From Regnicoccus_A sp014224355 (GTDB lineage: Bacteria > Cyanobacteriota > Cyanobacteriia > PCC-6307 > Cyanobiaceae), in contig NZ_CP154799.1 of assembly GCF_050920705.1 (NCBI RefSeq), forward strand, positions 1,612,001 through 1,676,000: a DNA stretch of 64,000 nucleotides. The letters are read 5' to 3'. Of this stretch, positions 1-8,987 are shown piece after piece. Below the pieces are notes generated by a model. That model was not told the DNA's origin, searched no databases, and saw only the letters and a list, made by a program, of their open reading frames with translations. The translations under genes and the position numbers were made by a program. Position 1 is the stretch's first letter. The number at the start of each line of letters is the position of its first letter.

Positions 1-1119
1 GCCTGCCCCGGCGCCGGCAGCTGCGGTGGCATGTTCACCGCCAACACGATGAGTTCGGCGTTCGAAGCGATGGGCCTGAGCCTGCCAGGCAGCTCCACCA
101 TGGCGGCCGAGGACCCGGAGAAGGCCGAGAGCGCTGCCCGCTCTGCGGAGGTGCTGGTGCGGGCCATCGAAGCGAACATCCGCCCCCGTGATCTGATCAC
201 CCGCGAGGCGATCGAGAACGCCATCAGCGTGATCATGGCGGTGGGAGGCTCCACCAACTCGGTGCTGCACCTGCTGGCGATCGCCCGCACCGCCGAAGTT
301 CCCCTCACGATCGATGATTTCGAAACCATCCGTCAGCGGGTGCCGGTGATCTGCGATCTCAAGCCCAGCGGCCGCTTCGTGACGGTGGATCTGCACCGGG
401 CCGGTGGCATCCCCCAGGTGATGAAGCTGCTGCTGGATGCCGGCCTGCTGCACGGCGATTGCCGCACCATCGAAGGCCTCACCATCAAGGAGGTGCTGGC
501 GGAGGTGCCCAGCGAGCCCCCCGCCGATCAGGAGGTGATCCGGCCCCTCTCCAATCCCCTCTATGCCAAGGGGCACCTGGCGATTCTCAAGGGCAACCTG
601 GCCGAAGAAGGGGCCGTCGCCAAGATCAGCGGCGTCAAGACCCCGGTGATCACCGGCCCGGCCCGGGTGTTCGAGAGCGAGGAAAGCGCCCTTGAGGCGA
701 TCCTCTCCGGCGGGGTCCATGCCGGTGATGTGGTGGTGGTCCGCTACGAGGGCCCGGTGGGTGGGCCCGGCATGCGCGAGATGCTCTCCCCCACGGCCGC
801 GATCGTGGGCCAGGGGCTTGGGGAATCGGTGGCCCTGATCACCGACGGTCGTTTCAGCGGTGGCTCCTACGGCCTGGTGGTGGGCCATGTGGCGCCTGAG
901 GCCGCCGTGGGCGGCACCATCGCCCTGGTGCGGGAAGGCGACAGCATCACCGTCGATGCCCACCAGCTGCTGATCCAGCTGAATGTGGAGCCAGCCGAGC
1001 TCGCGCGCCGCCGCGCGGCCTGGGTGGCACCGGAACCCCGCTACCGCACGGGGGTGCTCGGCAAGTACGCCCGCCTGGTGAGCAGCAGCAGCCTGGGGGC
1101 GGTCACCGATCAGGGCTGA
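1..1119 (+). CDS. ilvD: Dihydroxy-acid dehydratase, 3' part
   Basis: Catalyses dehydration of 2,3-dihydroxy acids in valine, leucine and isoleucine synthesis. The reading frame is already open at base 1, so the N-terminal third or so lies outside the window. The fragment opens with CPGAGSCGGMFTANTM, which carries an iron-sulfur cluster cysteine of the IlvD/Edd family. It continues with GGSTNSVLHLLAIA and ends with TDGRFSGGSYGLVVGH, both conserved in IlvD. The first internal ATG at 31 falls inside the cluster motif and cannot be the start. The stop overlaps the 3' end of the opposing gene by 17 bp. Confidence 0.95.
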   Translation, partial: ACPGAGSCGGMFTANTMSSAFEAMGLSLPGSSTMAAEDPEKAESAARSAEVLVRAIEANIRPRDLITREAIENAISVIMAVGGSTNSVLHLLAIARTAEVPLTIDDFETIRQRVPVICDLKPSGRFVTVDLHRAGGIPQVMKLLLDAGLLHGDCRTIEGLTIKEVLAEVPSEPPADQEVIRPLSNPLYAKGHLAILKGNLAEEGAVAKISGVKTPVITGPARVFESEESALEAILSGGVHAGDVVVVRYEGPVGGPGMREMLSPTAAIVGQGLGESVALITDGRFSGGSYGLVVGHVAPEAAVGGTIALVREGDSITVDAHQLLIQLNVEPAELARRRAAWVAPEPRYRTGVLGKYARLVSSSSLGAVTDQG

Positions 1120-1501
1120 GCAGGGCCCGCAGCCGCCGGGCCAGGGCCTCCAGCCCTGCACCGTCGGCCGGTCGCTCGCAGCGCTGGCCACTGTCGCCGT
1201 CCATCCAGACCGGGTGGTGGCCCTGCCAGAGCATGGGCTGATCCGTTTGCTCGGGCCAGCTCAGCATCAGGTGCAGATCCCCTCCACTGCGGTAGATCTC
1301 CAGCTCGATGTCGTTGAGCTCTGTTCGCTCGCCATCGGCCCGGCGGCAGAGCAGCCGCAGGGTGCACTCCTCACCGGCCTCGCCGGCCTCCGCTCCCGGG
1401 GAGATCAGATCAGTTGAACCTGAGCGGAGCACCGCCGCATGCCGGTGGGGTTTCAGGCAGAGGTCGGCGGCAGCGGCCACCCGCCTCAGCAGCTCGCTCA
1501 T
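1103..1501 (-). CDS. Conserved hypothetical protein, about 132 aa
   Basis: I do not recognise a named family. The frame extends upstream to 1576, but the ATG at 1501 (MSELLRRVAAAADLCL) is preferred because the longer version would run into the upstream CIA30-like gene. It lies 1 bp after the stop of that gene, so it is probably the last gene of the gnd-pgl operon. It has no obvious signal peptide or membrane segment. The middle is acidic (LNDIELEIY) and the end is rich in Leu and Arg. Its 3' end overlaps the end of ilvD on the other strand. Confidence 0.7.
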   Translation of the reverse strand: MSELLRRVAAAADLCLKPHRHAAVLRSGSTDLISPGAEAGEAGEECTLRLLCRRADGERTELNDIELEIYRSGGDLHLMLSWPEQTDQPMLWQGHHPVWMDGDSGQRCERPADGAGLEALARRLRALLSPDR

Positions 1502-1502
1502 C

Positions 1503-2075
1503 TCAGGGAACGGCCCGGATCGCCTCCACGCCCAGGCGCAGGGCACCGGCGCGGAAGCCGGGATTGGGGCGGCCATCGTCGCCGAATTTCGAGTGCAGGA
1601 TCTGCAGCCGCGTGATCCGGGAGGGATCGAAGCGCAGCAGGGGCAGGGTCATCGGCTGGGCCCGCACCGAGGCCTTGAGTTGCTCGAAGGGGATCTCCAC
1701 CGTGGTCAGGCCCTCGGAACTGGTGGCGAATTCGCTCACCCAGCGCAGCCCCCCCGGAATCAGTTCGGTGAGGCCGGCCACCCCATCGGCGCAGGCCACC
1801 GCCAGCTTGTAGCGCCGCCCGTCGCCGCGCAGGTCGAGCTGGAGCGCCCGGTAGGCACTCAGATCCAGGGGCGGTGAGAACAGCGGGGAGCGGCAGCTCA
1901 CGAAGCCGCCCCCGGCTTCGATCACCTCCGCCTCCAGCACCAGCCCCGATGGTCCGCTGCGGCAGACGCCGCTGCTGCGGCCCCCCATGATCGTGTCGTT
2001 CAGGGCCAGCCAGCCGCTGAAGCCATCACCGCTCACCACCAGCAGGGGTGCCACCATCAGGGCCAGCTCGATCAC
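1503..2075 (-). CDS. CIA30-family protein
   Basis: The 190-residue product has the hallmark N-terminal motif of the complex I intermediate-associated protein 30 family, WLALNDTIMGGRSSG (about residues 22-36), followed by the beta-rich pattern of a galactose-binding-like fold. Its role in cyanobacteria is not settled; the family name comes from mitochondrial NADH dehydrogenase assembly. The start overlaps the pgl stop by 4 bp (ATGA), which suggests translational coupling within a gnd-pgl-CIA30 operon. The first 15 residues are hydrophobic (MIELALMVAPLLVV) and could anchor the protein or be a weak signal, but I see no clear cleavage site. Confidence 0.8.
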   Translation of the reverse strand: MIELALMVAPLLVVSGDGFSGWLALNDTIMGGRSSGVCRSGPSGLVLEAEVIEAGGGFVSCRSPLFSPPLDLSAYRALQLDLRGDGRRYKLAVACADGVAGLTELIPGGLRWVSEFATSSEGLTTVEIPFEQLKASVRAQPMTLPLLRFDPSRITRLQILHSKFGDDGRPNPGFRAGALRLGVEAIRAVP

Positions 2076-2812
2076 TCCTCCAAGCCTGCCGCAGCGGCGG
2101 CATCGGCGAGGATCAGCACCGGCTGGCGGGGGCTCACCAGCCGTGCCGGCGTGCGCTCGGGGGATTCATCGGGATCGAGCAGGCGCCGCAGGGCCTCCTG
2201 CTTGCCAGCGCCGCTCACCAGAAACAGCACCTGGCGCGCGGCGCTCAGCACCGGAGCGGTGAGGGTGACCCTGGGCAGCCCCTTGCCTTCGCTGACCGTG
2301 GCCTCCCGATCGACCACCCTGGTGGCCGGGGTGCCGGGAAACAGGGAGGCCGTGTGGCCGTCTTCCCCCAGCCCCAGCAACACCAGATCGAGGATCGGGG
2401 GATCGCCCGGGCAGATCCTGGCCACCAAGGCGGCGTAGGCCTCGGCGCTGGCCTCCGGGCTCTCCAGCTCGGTGGGCACCGGCCGGAAACAGGCCTCCGA
2501 GCCCGGGGCCTCCGCCAGCAGGCTCTGGTGCAGCATCAGGGCATTGCTGGAGGGGTCGTCGGCCGCCACCCAGCGCTCATCGCCCAGCAGCACATCCACC
2601 CGTGGCCAGGGCAGCCGCTCCCGGCCCAGCAGGCGGTAGGCCGCCGCCGGGGTGCCGCCACCGGCCAGGGCGATCTGGGCCCGATCCCTCTGGGCCAGGG
2701 CCAGATCGATGCAGGCGGCGATGGTCTCGGCGGTGCGCCGGGCCAGCTCCTCACCGTCGGCGGCCACTTCGATCCGGTAGCTGGCCGGGGGCTGGCTGCG
2801 CATCACAGCCAC
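2072..2812 (-). CDS. pgl: 6-phosphogluconolactonase
   Basis: Hydrolyses 6-phosphogluconolactone to 6-phosphogluconate in the oxidative pentose phosphate pathway. The 246-residue protein has the NagB/DevB-type features IALAGGGTPAAAYRLL (about residues 48-63) and VDVLLGDERWVAADDPSSN (about 73-92), and it has the usual family length. The start lies 10 bp inside the end of gnd, so the next enzyme of the same pathway is translated from the same message. Identification is secure from motifs plus context. Confidence 0.93.
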   Translation of the reverse strand: MAVMRSQPPASYRIEVAADGEELARRTAETIAACIDLALAQRDRAQIALAGGGTPAAAYRLLGRERLPWPRVDVLLGDERWVAADDPSSNALMLHQSLLAEAPGSEACFRPVPTELESPEASAEAYAALVARICPGDPPILDLVLLGLGEDGHTASLFPGTPATRVVDREATVSEGKGLPRVTLTAPVLSAARQVLFLVSGAGKQEALRRLLDPDESPERTPARLVSPRQPVLILADAAAAAGLEE

Positions 2813-4217
2813 TCGGTGTGGAAGCTGCCCTCACGGTCCACCCGTTGGTAGGTGTGGGCGCCGAAGCAATCGCGCATGGCCTGGAGCAGGTTCTGGGGCA
2901 GCCGCGCCGTGCGGTAGCTGTCGATGTAGTCGAGGGTGCTGCTCAGGCAGGGCACGGGAATGCCGGCCAGGGCCGCACCGGCCACCACCTGGCGCAGGCC
3001 GGGCAACCGGGCGTTCACCTGCTCGGCGAACCAGGGGTCCACCATCAGGTTGGGCAGGCCCGGGTTGGCGTCGTAGGCGTTCTGGATGCGCTGCAGCAGC
3101 TTGGCGCGAATGATGCAGCCCCCTTCCAGATCTGGGCGATGGCGGAGAGGTTGAGGTTGTAGTCGTGCAGGGAGGAGGCTTCCACCATCAGGGCCATGCC
3201 CTGGGCGTAGCTGGCGACGCAGGCCAGGGTGATGGCATCGCGCAGGGCGGGCATCCCCTCGCCGGGATCGCCCAGGTCCACCGCCACCGCCTCGGGGCCG
3301 GGAATGATGCCTTCCGCCGCCTGGCGCTCGCCGTGCAGGGAGCTCATCACCCGGCCATTGAGTGCCGCATAGATCGTGGGCACCGGCACCCCCATCTCCA
3401 GGGCGCTGACCACGGTCCAGAGGCCGGTTCCCTTCTGTCCGGCCACATCGAGGATCTTCTCCACCAGGTCGCCGCCATCCTCAGGATCGCGGGTGCGCAG
3501 ACACACCTCGGTGATCTCCACCAGGTAGGAGGAGAGCTCCTCCAGCTGGTTCCAGCCGTCGAACACCTGGGCCATGGCCAGGCCATCCATGCCGGCCGAG
3601 CGCTTCATCAGGTCGTAGGCCTCCACAAGGATCTGCTCGATCCCGTACTCGATGCCGTTGTGGACCGTCTTGACGAAATGGCCGGCACCGCCGGGGCCGA
3701 TGTAGGTGACGCAGGGGCCGTCGTCCACCTGGGCGGCCATCTTGCGCACCAGCCCCTCGATGGCGTCGTAGGCGGCCTTGGTGCCACCGGGCATCATGCT
3801 CGGCCCCTCCAGGGCCCCCTTGGCACCGCCGGAGACCCCCATGCCGATGTAGCCGAAGCTCTGGCTTTCCAGCTCCTTCACCCGCCGCTCGGTGTCGGTG
3901 TAAAGGGAGTTCCCGCCATCGATCAGCAGATCGCCGTCTTCCAGCAGGGGGGAGATCGAGGCGATCATGGCGTCGATCGGAGCGCCCGCCTTGATCATCA
4001 TCAGGATCCGGCGGGGGCGTTCCAGGGCCCCGACGAACTCCTCGAGCGTGTGGGCACCGATGATGTTCAGCCCGGCGGCGCGGCCGTTCAGAAAGTCTTC
4101 GGTCTTGGCGTAGGTGCGGTTGTAGACGACGCTGGAGTAGCCGTTGCGTTCGGCGTTGAGGACCAGGTTCTCGCCCATCACTCCGAGGCCGATCAGGCCG
4201 AAGTGCGCTTTGCTCAT
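2803..4217 (-). CDS. gnd: 6-phosphogluconate dehydrogenase, decarboxylating (frameshifted in this sequence)
   Basis: Oxidises 6-phosphogluconate to ribulose 5-phosphate, CO2 and NADPH. Translation from 4217 gives a Rossmann start (FGLIGLGVMGENLVLNAE), a substrate motif (GMGVSGGAKGALEGPSMMPG) and the GPGGAGHFVKTVHNGIEYG helix. The frame then fails at IWKGA and carries on in another frame as GCIIRAKLLQRIQNAYDANP up to 2803. The break is in the C run 3119-3123, which has five C where six would restore IWKGGCIIRA. With one base added the protein is about 471 residues, the normal length. An assembly error is much likelier than a real mutation. It is followed by pgl with a 10-bp overlap. Confidence 0.92.
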
Positions 4218-4304
4218 GAGGGTTTGGCGTGCAGGCCGTGCGGCCTCAGTGTGGCCGCGAGCCTGCCGGAACGCCGCCGGGCCAGGCCCTGTGTCAGCAA
4301 GCGC

Positions 4305-5600
4305 TCAGATCACGGTGCCGTCGGCAATGGTGGCGTTCTTCTCCACCACCACGATGCCGTTGCGGATGTAGAAGCCCAGTTCCGGCCGGTCGGCCTCCTC
4401 GATCCGTTCCTTGTTCACGATCGTGACGTTGCGCCCGATGCGCACGTTCTTGTCGAGGATCGCCCGGCGCACGGTGGTGCCCCGGCCCACGCCAACGGGA
4501 ATGCCGCCCCGTTCGCGCAGCACCGCCCGCTCCTCGGCGGACTCGAAGAAGTCGGCCCCCATCACGAGGGTGTCCTGCAGCACCACTTCCCCTTCGATGC
4601 GCGAGCGCACGCCGAGCACGCAGTGGTGAATGCTGCACTCCTGCAACAGGGAGCCCTCTCCGACGATCGATTGGGTGACCTGCGCATCCAGAAGCTTGCT
4701 GGGGGGTAGGTAGCGGGGCCGGGTGTAGATCGGGAACTGTTCGTCGTAGAAGGAAAAGGCCGGCCGGGGTTGGTCGGTGAGGGCCAGGTTGGCCTCGTAG
4801 AAGGCCCCGATCGTGCCGATGTCCTCCCAGTAGTCGTCAAACAGGTAGGCCCGCAGGTTGTCACCCCGCCCGAGCGCCGTGGGGATGATCTCCTTGCCGA
4901 AATCGGTCGAGCCGGGGTTCTGCGCCAGCAGATCGAACAGGGTGTCGCGGCTGAAGACGTAGATCCCCATCGAGGCCAGATAAGGCCGCCGGGCCGCCTC
5001 GGCTTCCGCCAGTCCCAGGCGGGCCGTGTCCACCTTCATGGCCTCAAGCGCGGCGCCCTTGGGTTTTTCCGAGAACTCCCGGATGCGTCCGTCGAGGTCA
5101 GTGCGCATCAGTCCGAAGGCTTCGGCCTGCTGCGCGTCCACCGGCAGGGCTCCCACCGTGAGGTCAGCGCCGGTCTGGATGTGGTGATCCACGAAACGGC
5201 TGTAATCCATCCGGTAGAGCTGATCACCGGAGAGGATCAGATATTGATCCACATCCCATTCCTGGAACAGCCACTGGTACTTGCGCACGGCATCGGCAGT
5301 GCCTTCGAACCAGCTGGGGCTGTCGGGGGTCTGCTGGGCAGCCAGCACTTCCACGAAGCCCTGCCCGAAGCCGGCCGAAAGGTTGTAACTCTGGGTGAGG
5401 TGGCGGTTCAGCGACGCGCTGTTGAACTGCGTGAGCACGTAGATCTTGTTGATCCCCGAGTTGATGCAGTTGCTGACGGGGATATCAATCAGGCGATATT
5501 TACCGGCGAGCGGTACAGCGGGCTTGGCCCGCATCTTCGTGAGGGGATAGAGCCTGGTACCGGCGCCACCGCCGAGAATGATCGCCAGAACCCGCTTCAT
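4305..5600 (-). CDS. glgC: Glucose-1-phosphate adenylyltransferase
   Basis: Makes ADP-glucose, the glycogen precursor, from glucose 1-phosphate and ATP; in cyanobacteria the enzyme is activated by 3-phosphoglycerate. The 431-residue protein begins MKRVLAIILGGGAGTRLYPL, the nucleotide-binding signature, and has KPAVPLAGKYRLIDIPVSNC close behind. LSGDQLYRMDY (about residues 124-134) is the catalytic region. A left-handed helix domain follows from about residue 320. It sits between hemA and gnd on the same strand, with gaps of about 120 and 87 bp, so it may have its own promoter. Confidence 0.97.
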   Translation of the reverse strand: MKRVLAIILGGGAGTRLYPLTKMRAKPAVPLAGKYRLIDIPVSNCINSGINKIYVLTQFNSASLNRHLTQSYNLSAGFGQGFVEVLAAQQTPDSPSWFEGTADAVRKYQWLFQEWDVDQYLILSGDQLYRMDYSRFVDHHIQTGADLTVGALPVDAQQAEAFGLMRTDLDGRIREFSEKPKGAALEAMKVDTARLGLAEAEAARRPYLASMGIYVFSRDTLFDLLAQNPGSTDFGKEIIPTALGRGDNLRAYLFDDYWEDIGTIGAFYEANLALTDQPRPAFSFYDEQFPIYTRPRYLPPSKLLDAQVTQSIVGEGSLLQECSIHHCVLGVRSRIEGEVVLQDTLVMGADFFESAEERAVLRERGGIPVGVGRGTTVRRAILDKNVRIGRNVTIVNKERIEEADRPELGFYIRNGIVVVEKNATIADGTVI

Positions 5601-5721
5601 CCATTCCCTCCGAAACTGCTGCCATCAGCGTGCGAGCACCGTACCGGATCGGGTGCCTCCAGAACCTCGCCTGGAGCGGCAGAGAACAAAAACGTGGCAA
5701 GCCGCTGTAGCCCCGGTGACA

Positions 5722-7032
5722 TCAGGACTCCTCGCTCGCTCCATCGAGGGCAAACAGCTGGTGCAGCGCCTGCATGGCCTGATGGCGCTGCTGACGCGGC
5801 TGGGGTGCCCGAAGATTGGTGACCGGGCTGTGCAGGATCTTGTTGATGATGCCCTTGCTGAGGGCTTCCACCACCTTGCGCTCCCGCACCGAAAGGTCGG
5901 GACCCATGCGGCTGAGCGCTTTCTGCAGCTCCTGCTCGCGGATCTGCTCGAGCTGCTGACGCAGGCGGTTGAGGGTGGGCACCGCCTCCAGGCCGTCCCA
6001 CCATTCCAGAAACTGGCGGGCCTCCTCCTGCAGCAGCCCTTCGGCTTCGGCGGCGATCTCCCGGCGGGCCTCCTGGTTGCGGGTCACCACCTCCTGAAGA
6101 TCGTCGACGTCGAAGGCGTCGACGCCGCTCAGCTGGTCCACGTCGGCGCTGATGTTGCGCGGCACACCGATGTCGATGAGCATCAGTGAGGAACGACGGT
6201 TCAGGCCTTTGAGCCGCTCGGCCGCGATGATCGGTTCCTCGGCGCCGGTGCTGGTGAACACCAGCGAGCAGGTGCTCAGGCAGTGATCCAGGTCGCTCAG
6301 GGGGCGGCACTGGACGGGAAAATCAGGAAAATCAGCCGCCAGGGCCTCGGCGCGTTCGGTTGTTCGGTTGAGCAGCACCAGGCCACGGCAGCCCTTGGCC
6401 TGCAGGTGCTGCAGCAGCAGCCGAGCCATCCGACCGGCTCCCACCACGGCCACCTGCTCCTGATCCAGGGGGACCAGCTCGTCGAGGCCCCTGGCCTGGC
6501 CCACCTTGAGCTGGGCCAGCTCCACGGCGGCCGAGCTGATCGAGACCGCCCCGGTGCCCAGGTTGGTCTCGCTGCGCACCCGTTTGCCCGTGCTCACCGC
6601 CTGGTTGAGCAGGCGGTTGAGGATCGGTCCGATCGAGCCGTGTTCCTGGCCCAGCCGCACCATCTTCTTCACCTGGGAGAGGATCTGGCCCTCGCCCAGC
6701 ACCAGGCTGTCGAGGCCGGCGGCCACCCGCAGCAGGTGCGCCACCGCCTCCTCGTGGTGGAAGGTGAACAGGTGGGGGGTGAGATCTCCGAAGGCCAGGC
6801 CGGAGTGCTGGCTCAGGAACGAGCCCACCGCATGGATTCCCTGCTCCGGGCTGCGCAGCAGGGTGTAGATCTCGAGCCGGTTGCAGGTGCTGAGGATCGA
6901 CGCCTCGAGCACCTGGGCGTCCCCGCGCAGGTTCTGGAGTGATTCCTCCATCGTCTGCTCGGGGATGCTCAGTCGCTCCCGGATCTCGACCGGAGCCGTG
7001 CGATGGCTGAGGCCGACGACGGCGATGTGCAT
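5722..7032 (-). CDS. hemA: Glutamyl-tRNA reductase
   Basis: First committed step of tetrapyrrole synthesis: reduces glutamyl-tRNA(Glu) to glutamate-1-semialdehyde, feeding chlorophyll, bilins and haem. The 436-residue protein starts MHIAVVGLSHRTAPVEIRE. The catalytic cysteine is Cys50 in STCNRLEIY. A nucleotide-binding segment (VAVVGAGRMARLLLQHL, about 195-211) and a C-terminal dimerisation helix follow. The gene starts 10 bp after the glpX stop, so the two are probably cotranscribed. Confidence 0.97.
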   Translation of the reverse strand: MHIAVVGLSHRTAPVEIRERLSIPEQTMEESLQNLRGDAQVLEASILSTCNRLEIYTLLRSPEQGIHAVGSFLSQHSGLAFGDLTPHLFTFHHEEAVAHLLRVAAGLDSLVLGEGQILSQVKKMVRLGQEHGSIGPILNRLLNQAVSTGKRVRSETNLGTGAVSISSAAVELAQLKVGQARGLDELVPLDQEQVAVVGAGRMARLLLQHLQAKGCRGLVLLNRTTERAEALAADFPDFPVQCRPLSDLDHCLSTCSLVFTSTGAEEPIIAAERLKGLNRRSSLMLIDIGVPRNISADVDQLSGVDAFDVDDLQEVVTRNQEARREIAAEAEGLLQEEARQFLEWWDGLEAVPTLNRLRQQLEQIREQELQKALSRMGPDLSVRERKVVEALSKGIINKILHSPVTNLRAPQPRQQRHQAMQALHQLFALDGASEES

Positions 7033-7042
7033 GGGGAGGGAC

Positions 7043-8047
7043 TCAGCGCAGGGCGACGCTCTGGGCGCCGGGCTTGATGTGCACCGTATCGGTGAAGCGC
7101 GCCGAGGAATCGAGGGAGCTGATGATCAGGCTGCTGGTGCGGGTGCAGTCGCGCTCGAAGACCACCCCCTTGAACAGCAGACCGGGCGTGATGCCGCTGC
7201 CGGCGAAAACCACATTCTCACCGGAGGCCAGCTCTTCGGCCTCGTAGACCTTGTCGATGTCGGTGATGCCCATCGAGTTGAGGCGCTCGATGTTGCCCTC
7301 CTTGGTGTAGTCGGCCCACTCGCTGGTCTGGGCGATGGCCGGGTCGTACACCAGCTGACCCTGGAAATGGGCCCCGAGGCAGCGCAGTGCCGCTGCCGAG
7401 ATCACGCCCTCGGGGGCGGCGCCGATGCCCATCAGGGCATGGGTGCCGGTGCCGGCGAAGCCGCAGGCGATCGCGGCCTGCACGTCACCGTCGCTGATCG
7501 GCTTCACCCGGGCGCCGGTGGCGCGGATCTCGGCGATCAGGTCCTTGTGGCGGGCGCGGTCCATCACCACGATCACCAGATCGCTGGCGGGCATGCCCAG
7601 GCACTCGCTCAGGATGGCGATGTTCTCGGTGGCACTCTTGCGGATGTCCACCTTGCCCTTGGCGGCCGGAGGTGCGGCCAGCTTCTTCATGTAGAAGTCG
7701 GGGGCGTTGAACAGGCCACCGCGGTCGGAGGCGGCCAGCACGGCCATCGATCCATCCTGGGCGTTGGCGCAGAGGTTGGTGCCCTCGCAGGGATCGACGG
7801 CGAAATCAACGCCGGGGCCGGTGCCGCTGCCCACTTCCTCGCCGATGTAGAGCATCGGGGCCTCATCGCGCTCGCCTTCGCCGATCACGATCCGGCCCTG
7901 CATGGCGATGGATCCCATCCGGGTGCGCATCGCTTCGACGGCGGCGGCGTCGGCCTCATCTTTTTTGCCGAGCCCGGTGAGATGGGCGGAGGCGATGGCG
8001 GCCTGCTCGACGACTTCGAGCAGTTCCTGAATGAGGGTGCGATCCAC
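7043..8047 (-). CDS. glpX: Class II fructose-1,6-bisphosphatase / sedoheptulose-1,7-bisphosphatase
   Basis: Calvin-cycle phosphatase of the GlpX type, which in cyanobacteria acts on both FBP and SBP. The frame extends upstream to an ATG at 8122, but the conserved start of the family is (M)DRTLIQELLEVVEQAA. The codon at that point is a GTG at 8047, giving 334 residues, the usual length. Metal and substrate motifs are visible: GEGERDEAPMLYIGEEVG and VDPCEGTN near residues 56-100, with DGDVQAAIACGFAGTGTH further on. It is divergent from rpe, another Calvin-cycle and pentose phosphate gene, across 165 bp. Confidence 0.95.
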   Translation of the reverse strand: MDRTLIQELLEVVEQAAIASAHLTGLGKKDEADAAAVEAMRTRMGSIAMQGRIVIGEGERDEAPMLYIGEEVGSGTGPGVDFAVDPCEGTNLCANAQDGSMAVLAASDRGGLFNAPDFYMKKLAAPPAAKGKVDIRKSATENIAILSECLGMPASDLVIVVMDRARHKDLIAEIRATGARVKPISDGDVQAAIACGFAGTGTHALMGIGAAPEGVISAAALRCLGAHFQGQLVYDPAIAQTSEWADYTKEGNIERLNSMGITDIDKVYEAEELASGENVVFAGSGITPGLLFKGVVFERDCTRTSSLIISSLDSSARFTDTVHIKPGAQSVALR

Positions 8048-8174
8048 GACGGTCCGGCAGGGGGGAGAGAAGGCGTCAGCGAAAAGACAGGCAGACCAGC
8101 TGCGGCAAGGTCTTTCCGACACGAAGCGGGCGTCACTGTATCAGCGCCACGTGAGCCCCCCCACCGCCACTTCC

Positions 8175-8180
8175 TACAAT
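8175..8180 (+). promoter_or_regulatory. Candidate -10 element for rpe
   Basis: TACAAT lies 33 bp upstream of the rpe ATG at 8213, in the 165-bp gap between divergent glpX and rpe. It matches five of six bases of the TATAAT consensus. I see no good -35 at the usual spacing, so this is only a suggestion. Confidence 0.4.
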
Positions 8181-8212
8181 CAACCGGCTCCTTTGCCCCG
8201 GTGGCCCCAACC

Positions 8213-8896
8213 ATGAGCACGAAGCCTCTGGTGATCGCCCCGTCGATCCTTTCCGCAGATTTCGCCCGCCTCGGTGACGAGGTGAGAGCCGTCGACGAGG
8301 CAGGAGCCGACTGGATCCATGTCGACGTCATGGACGGCCGTTTCGTCCCCAACATCACGATCGGTCCTCTGATCGTCGAGGCCCTGCGTCCCGTCACCCG
8401 CAAGCCCCTCGATGTCCACCTGATGATCGTGGAGCCCGAGCGTTATGTGGGTGACTTCGCCAAGGCCGGTGCCGATCACATCTACGTGCAGGTGGAAGCC
8501 TGCCCGCACCTGCACCGCAACCTGGGGCAGATCAAGGACCTGGGCAAGAAGGCCGGTGCTGTGCTCAATCCCGGCACTCCCCTGGAAACCCTGGAGTACT
8601 GCCTCGAGCTCTGCGATCTGGTCCTGATCATGAGCGTCAACCCCGGCTTCGGGGGGCAGAGCTTCATCCCCTCGGCCGTGGAGAAGGTCCGCCGCCTGCG
8701 CCGCATGTGCGACGAGCGCGGACTCGACCCCTGGATCGAAGTGGATGGGGGCCTCAAGGCCAACAACACCTGGCAGGTGGTGGAAGCCGGGGCCAACGCC
8801 ATCGTGGCCGGTTCAGCCGTGTTCAACGCTCCCGACTACCGGGCCGCGATCGAGGGCATCCGCCACAGTCGCCGTCCCGAGGCGGTGCTCGTCTGA
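8213..8896 (+). CDS. rpe: Ribulose-phosphate 3-epimerase
   Basis: Interconverts ribulose 5-phosphate and xylulose 5-phosphate in the Calvin and pentose phosphate cycles. The frame is open far upstream, but the real start is the ATG at 8213 (MSTKPLVIAPSILSADFARL), preceded by a TACAAT -10-like box. Family motifs in order: HVDVMDGRFVPNITIGP (about 36-52), HLMIVEPERYV, MSVNPGFGGQSFIPSAVEKV (about 142-161) and EVDGGL. The 227-residue length is standard. The TIM-barrel metal ligands (His, Asp, His, Asp) are all in place. It is followed by a tandem repeat and a hairpin terminator. Confidence 0.97.
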   Translation: MSTKPLVIAPSILSADFARLGDEVRAVDEAGADWIHVDVMDGRFVPNITIGPLIVEALRPVTRKPLDVHLMIVEPERYVGDFAKAGADHIYVQVEACPHLHRNLGQIKDLGKKAGAVLNPGTPLETLEYCLELCDLVLIMSVNPGFGGQSFIPSAVEKVRRLRRMCDERGLDPWIEVDGGLKANNTWQVVEAGANAIVAGSAVFNAPDYRAAIEGIRHSRRPEAVLV

Positions 8897-8924
8897 ACGG
8901 CTGAACGGCTCAGCGGCTGAACTG
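8893..8924 (+). repeat. Four tandem 8-bp units at the rpe stop codon
   Basis: CTGAACGG, CTGAACGG, CTCAGCGG and CTGAACTG follow one another without gaps. The first unit contains the rpe TGA stop (8894-8896). The copies differ by at most two bases. It looks like a small replication-slippage tract and no function is evident. Confidence 0.7.
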
Positions 8925-8935
8925 CAGCCGCCGTC

Positions 8936-8968
8936 AACGGGAACCGGGTGTCGGCCGCGGTTCCCGTT
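8936..8968. terminator. Hairpin between convergent rpe and ccsB
   Basis: AACGGGAACC (8936-8945) pairs perfectly with GGTTCCCGTT (8959-8968) around a 13-nt loop. It lies 40 bp after the rpe stop and 20 bp beyond the ccsB stop on the other strand, so it could end transcription from both sides. The following sequence, ctgt, is not a long T tract. Confidence 0.6.
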
Positions 8969-8987
8969 CTGTCGCTGGGTTCAGGCC

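Noticed and set aside
277..284. HIP1 octamer GCGATCGC, also near 7467, 10658, 29232, 32263, 46126 and 56225
   Set aside because: It occurs at least seven times, fitting cyanobacterial DNA, but not densely enough to be a feature of this window.
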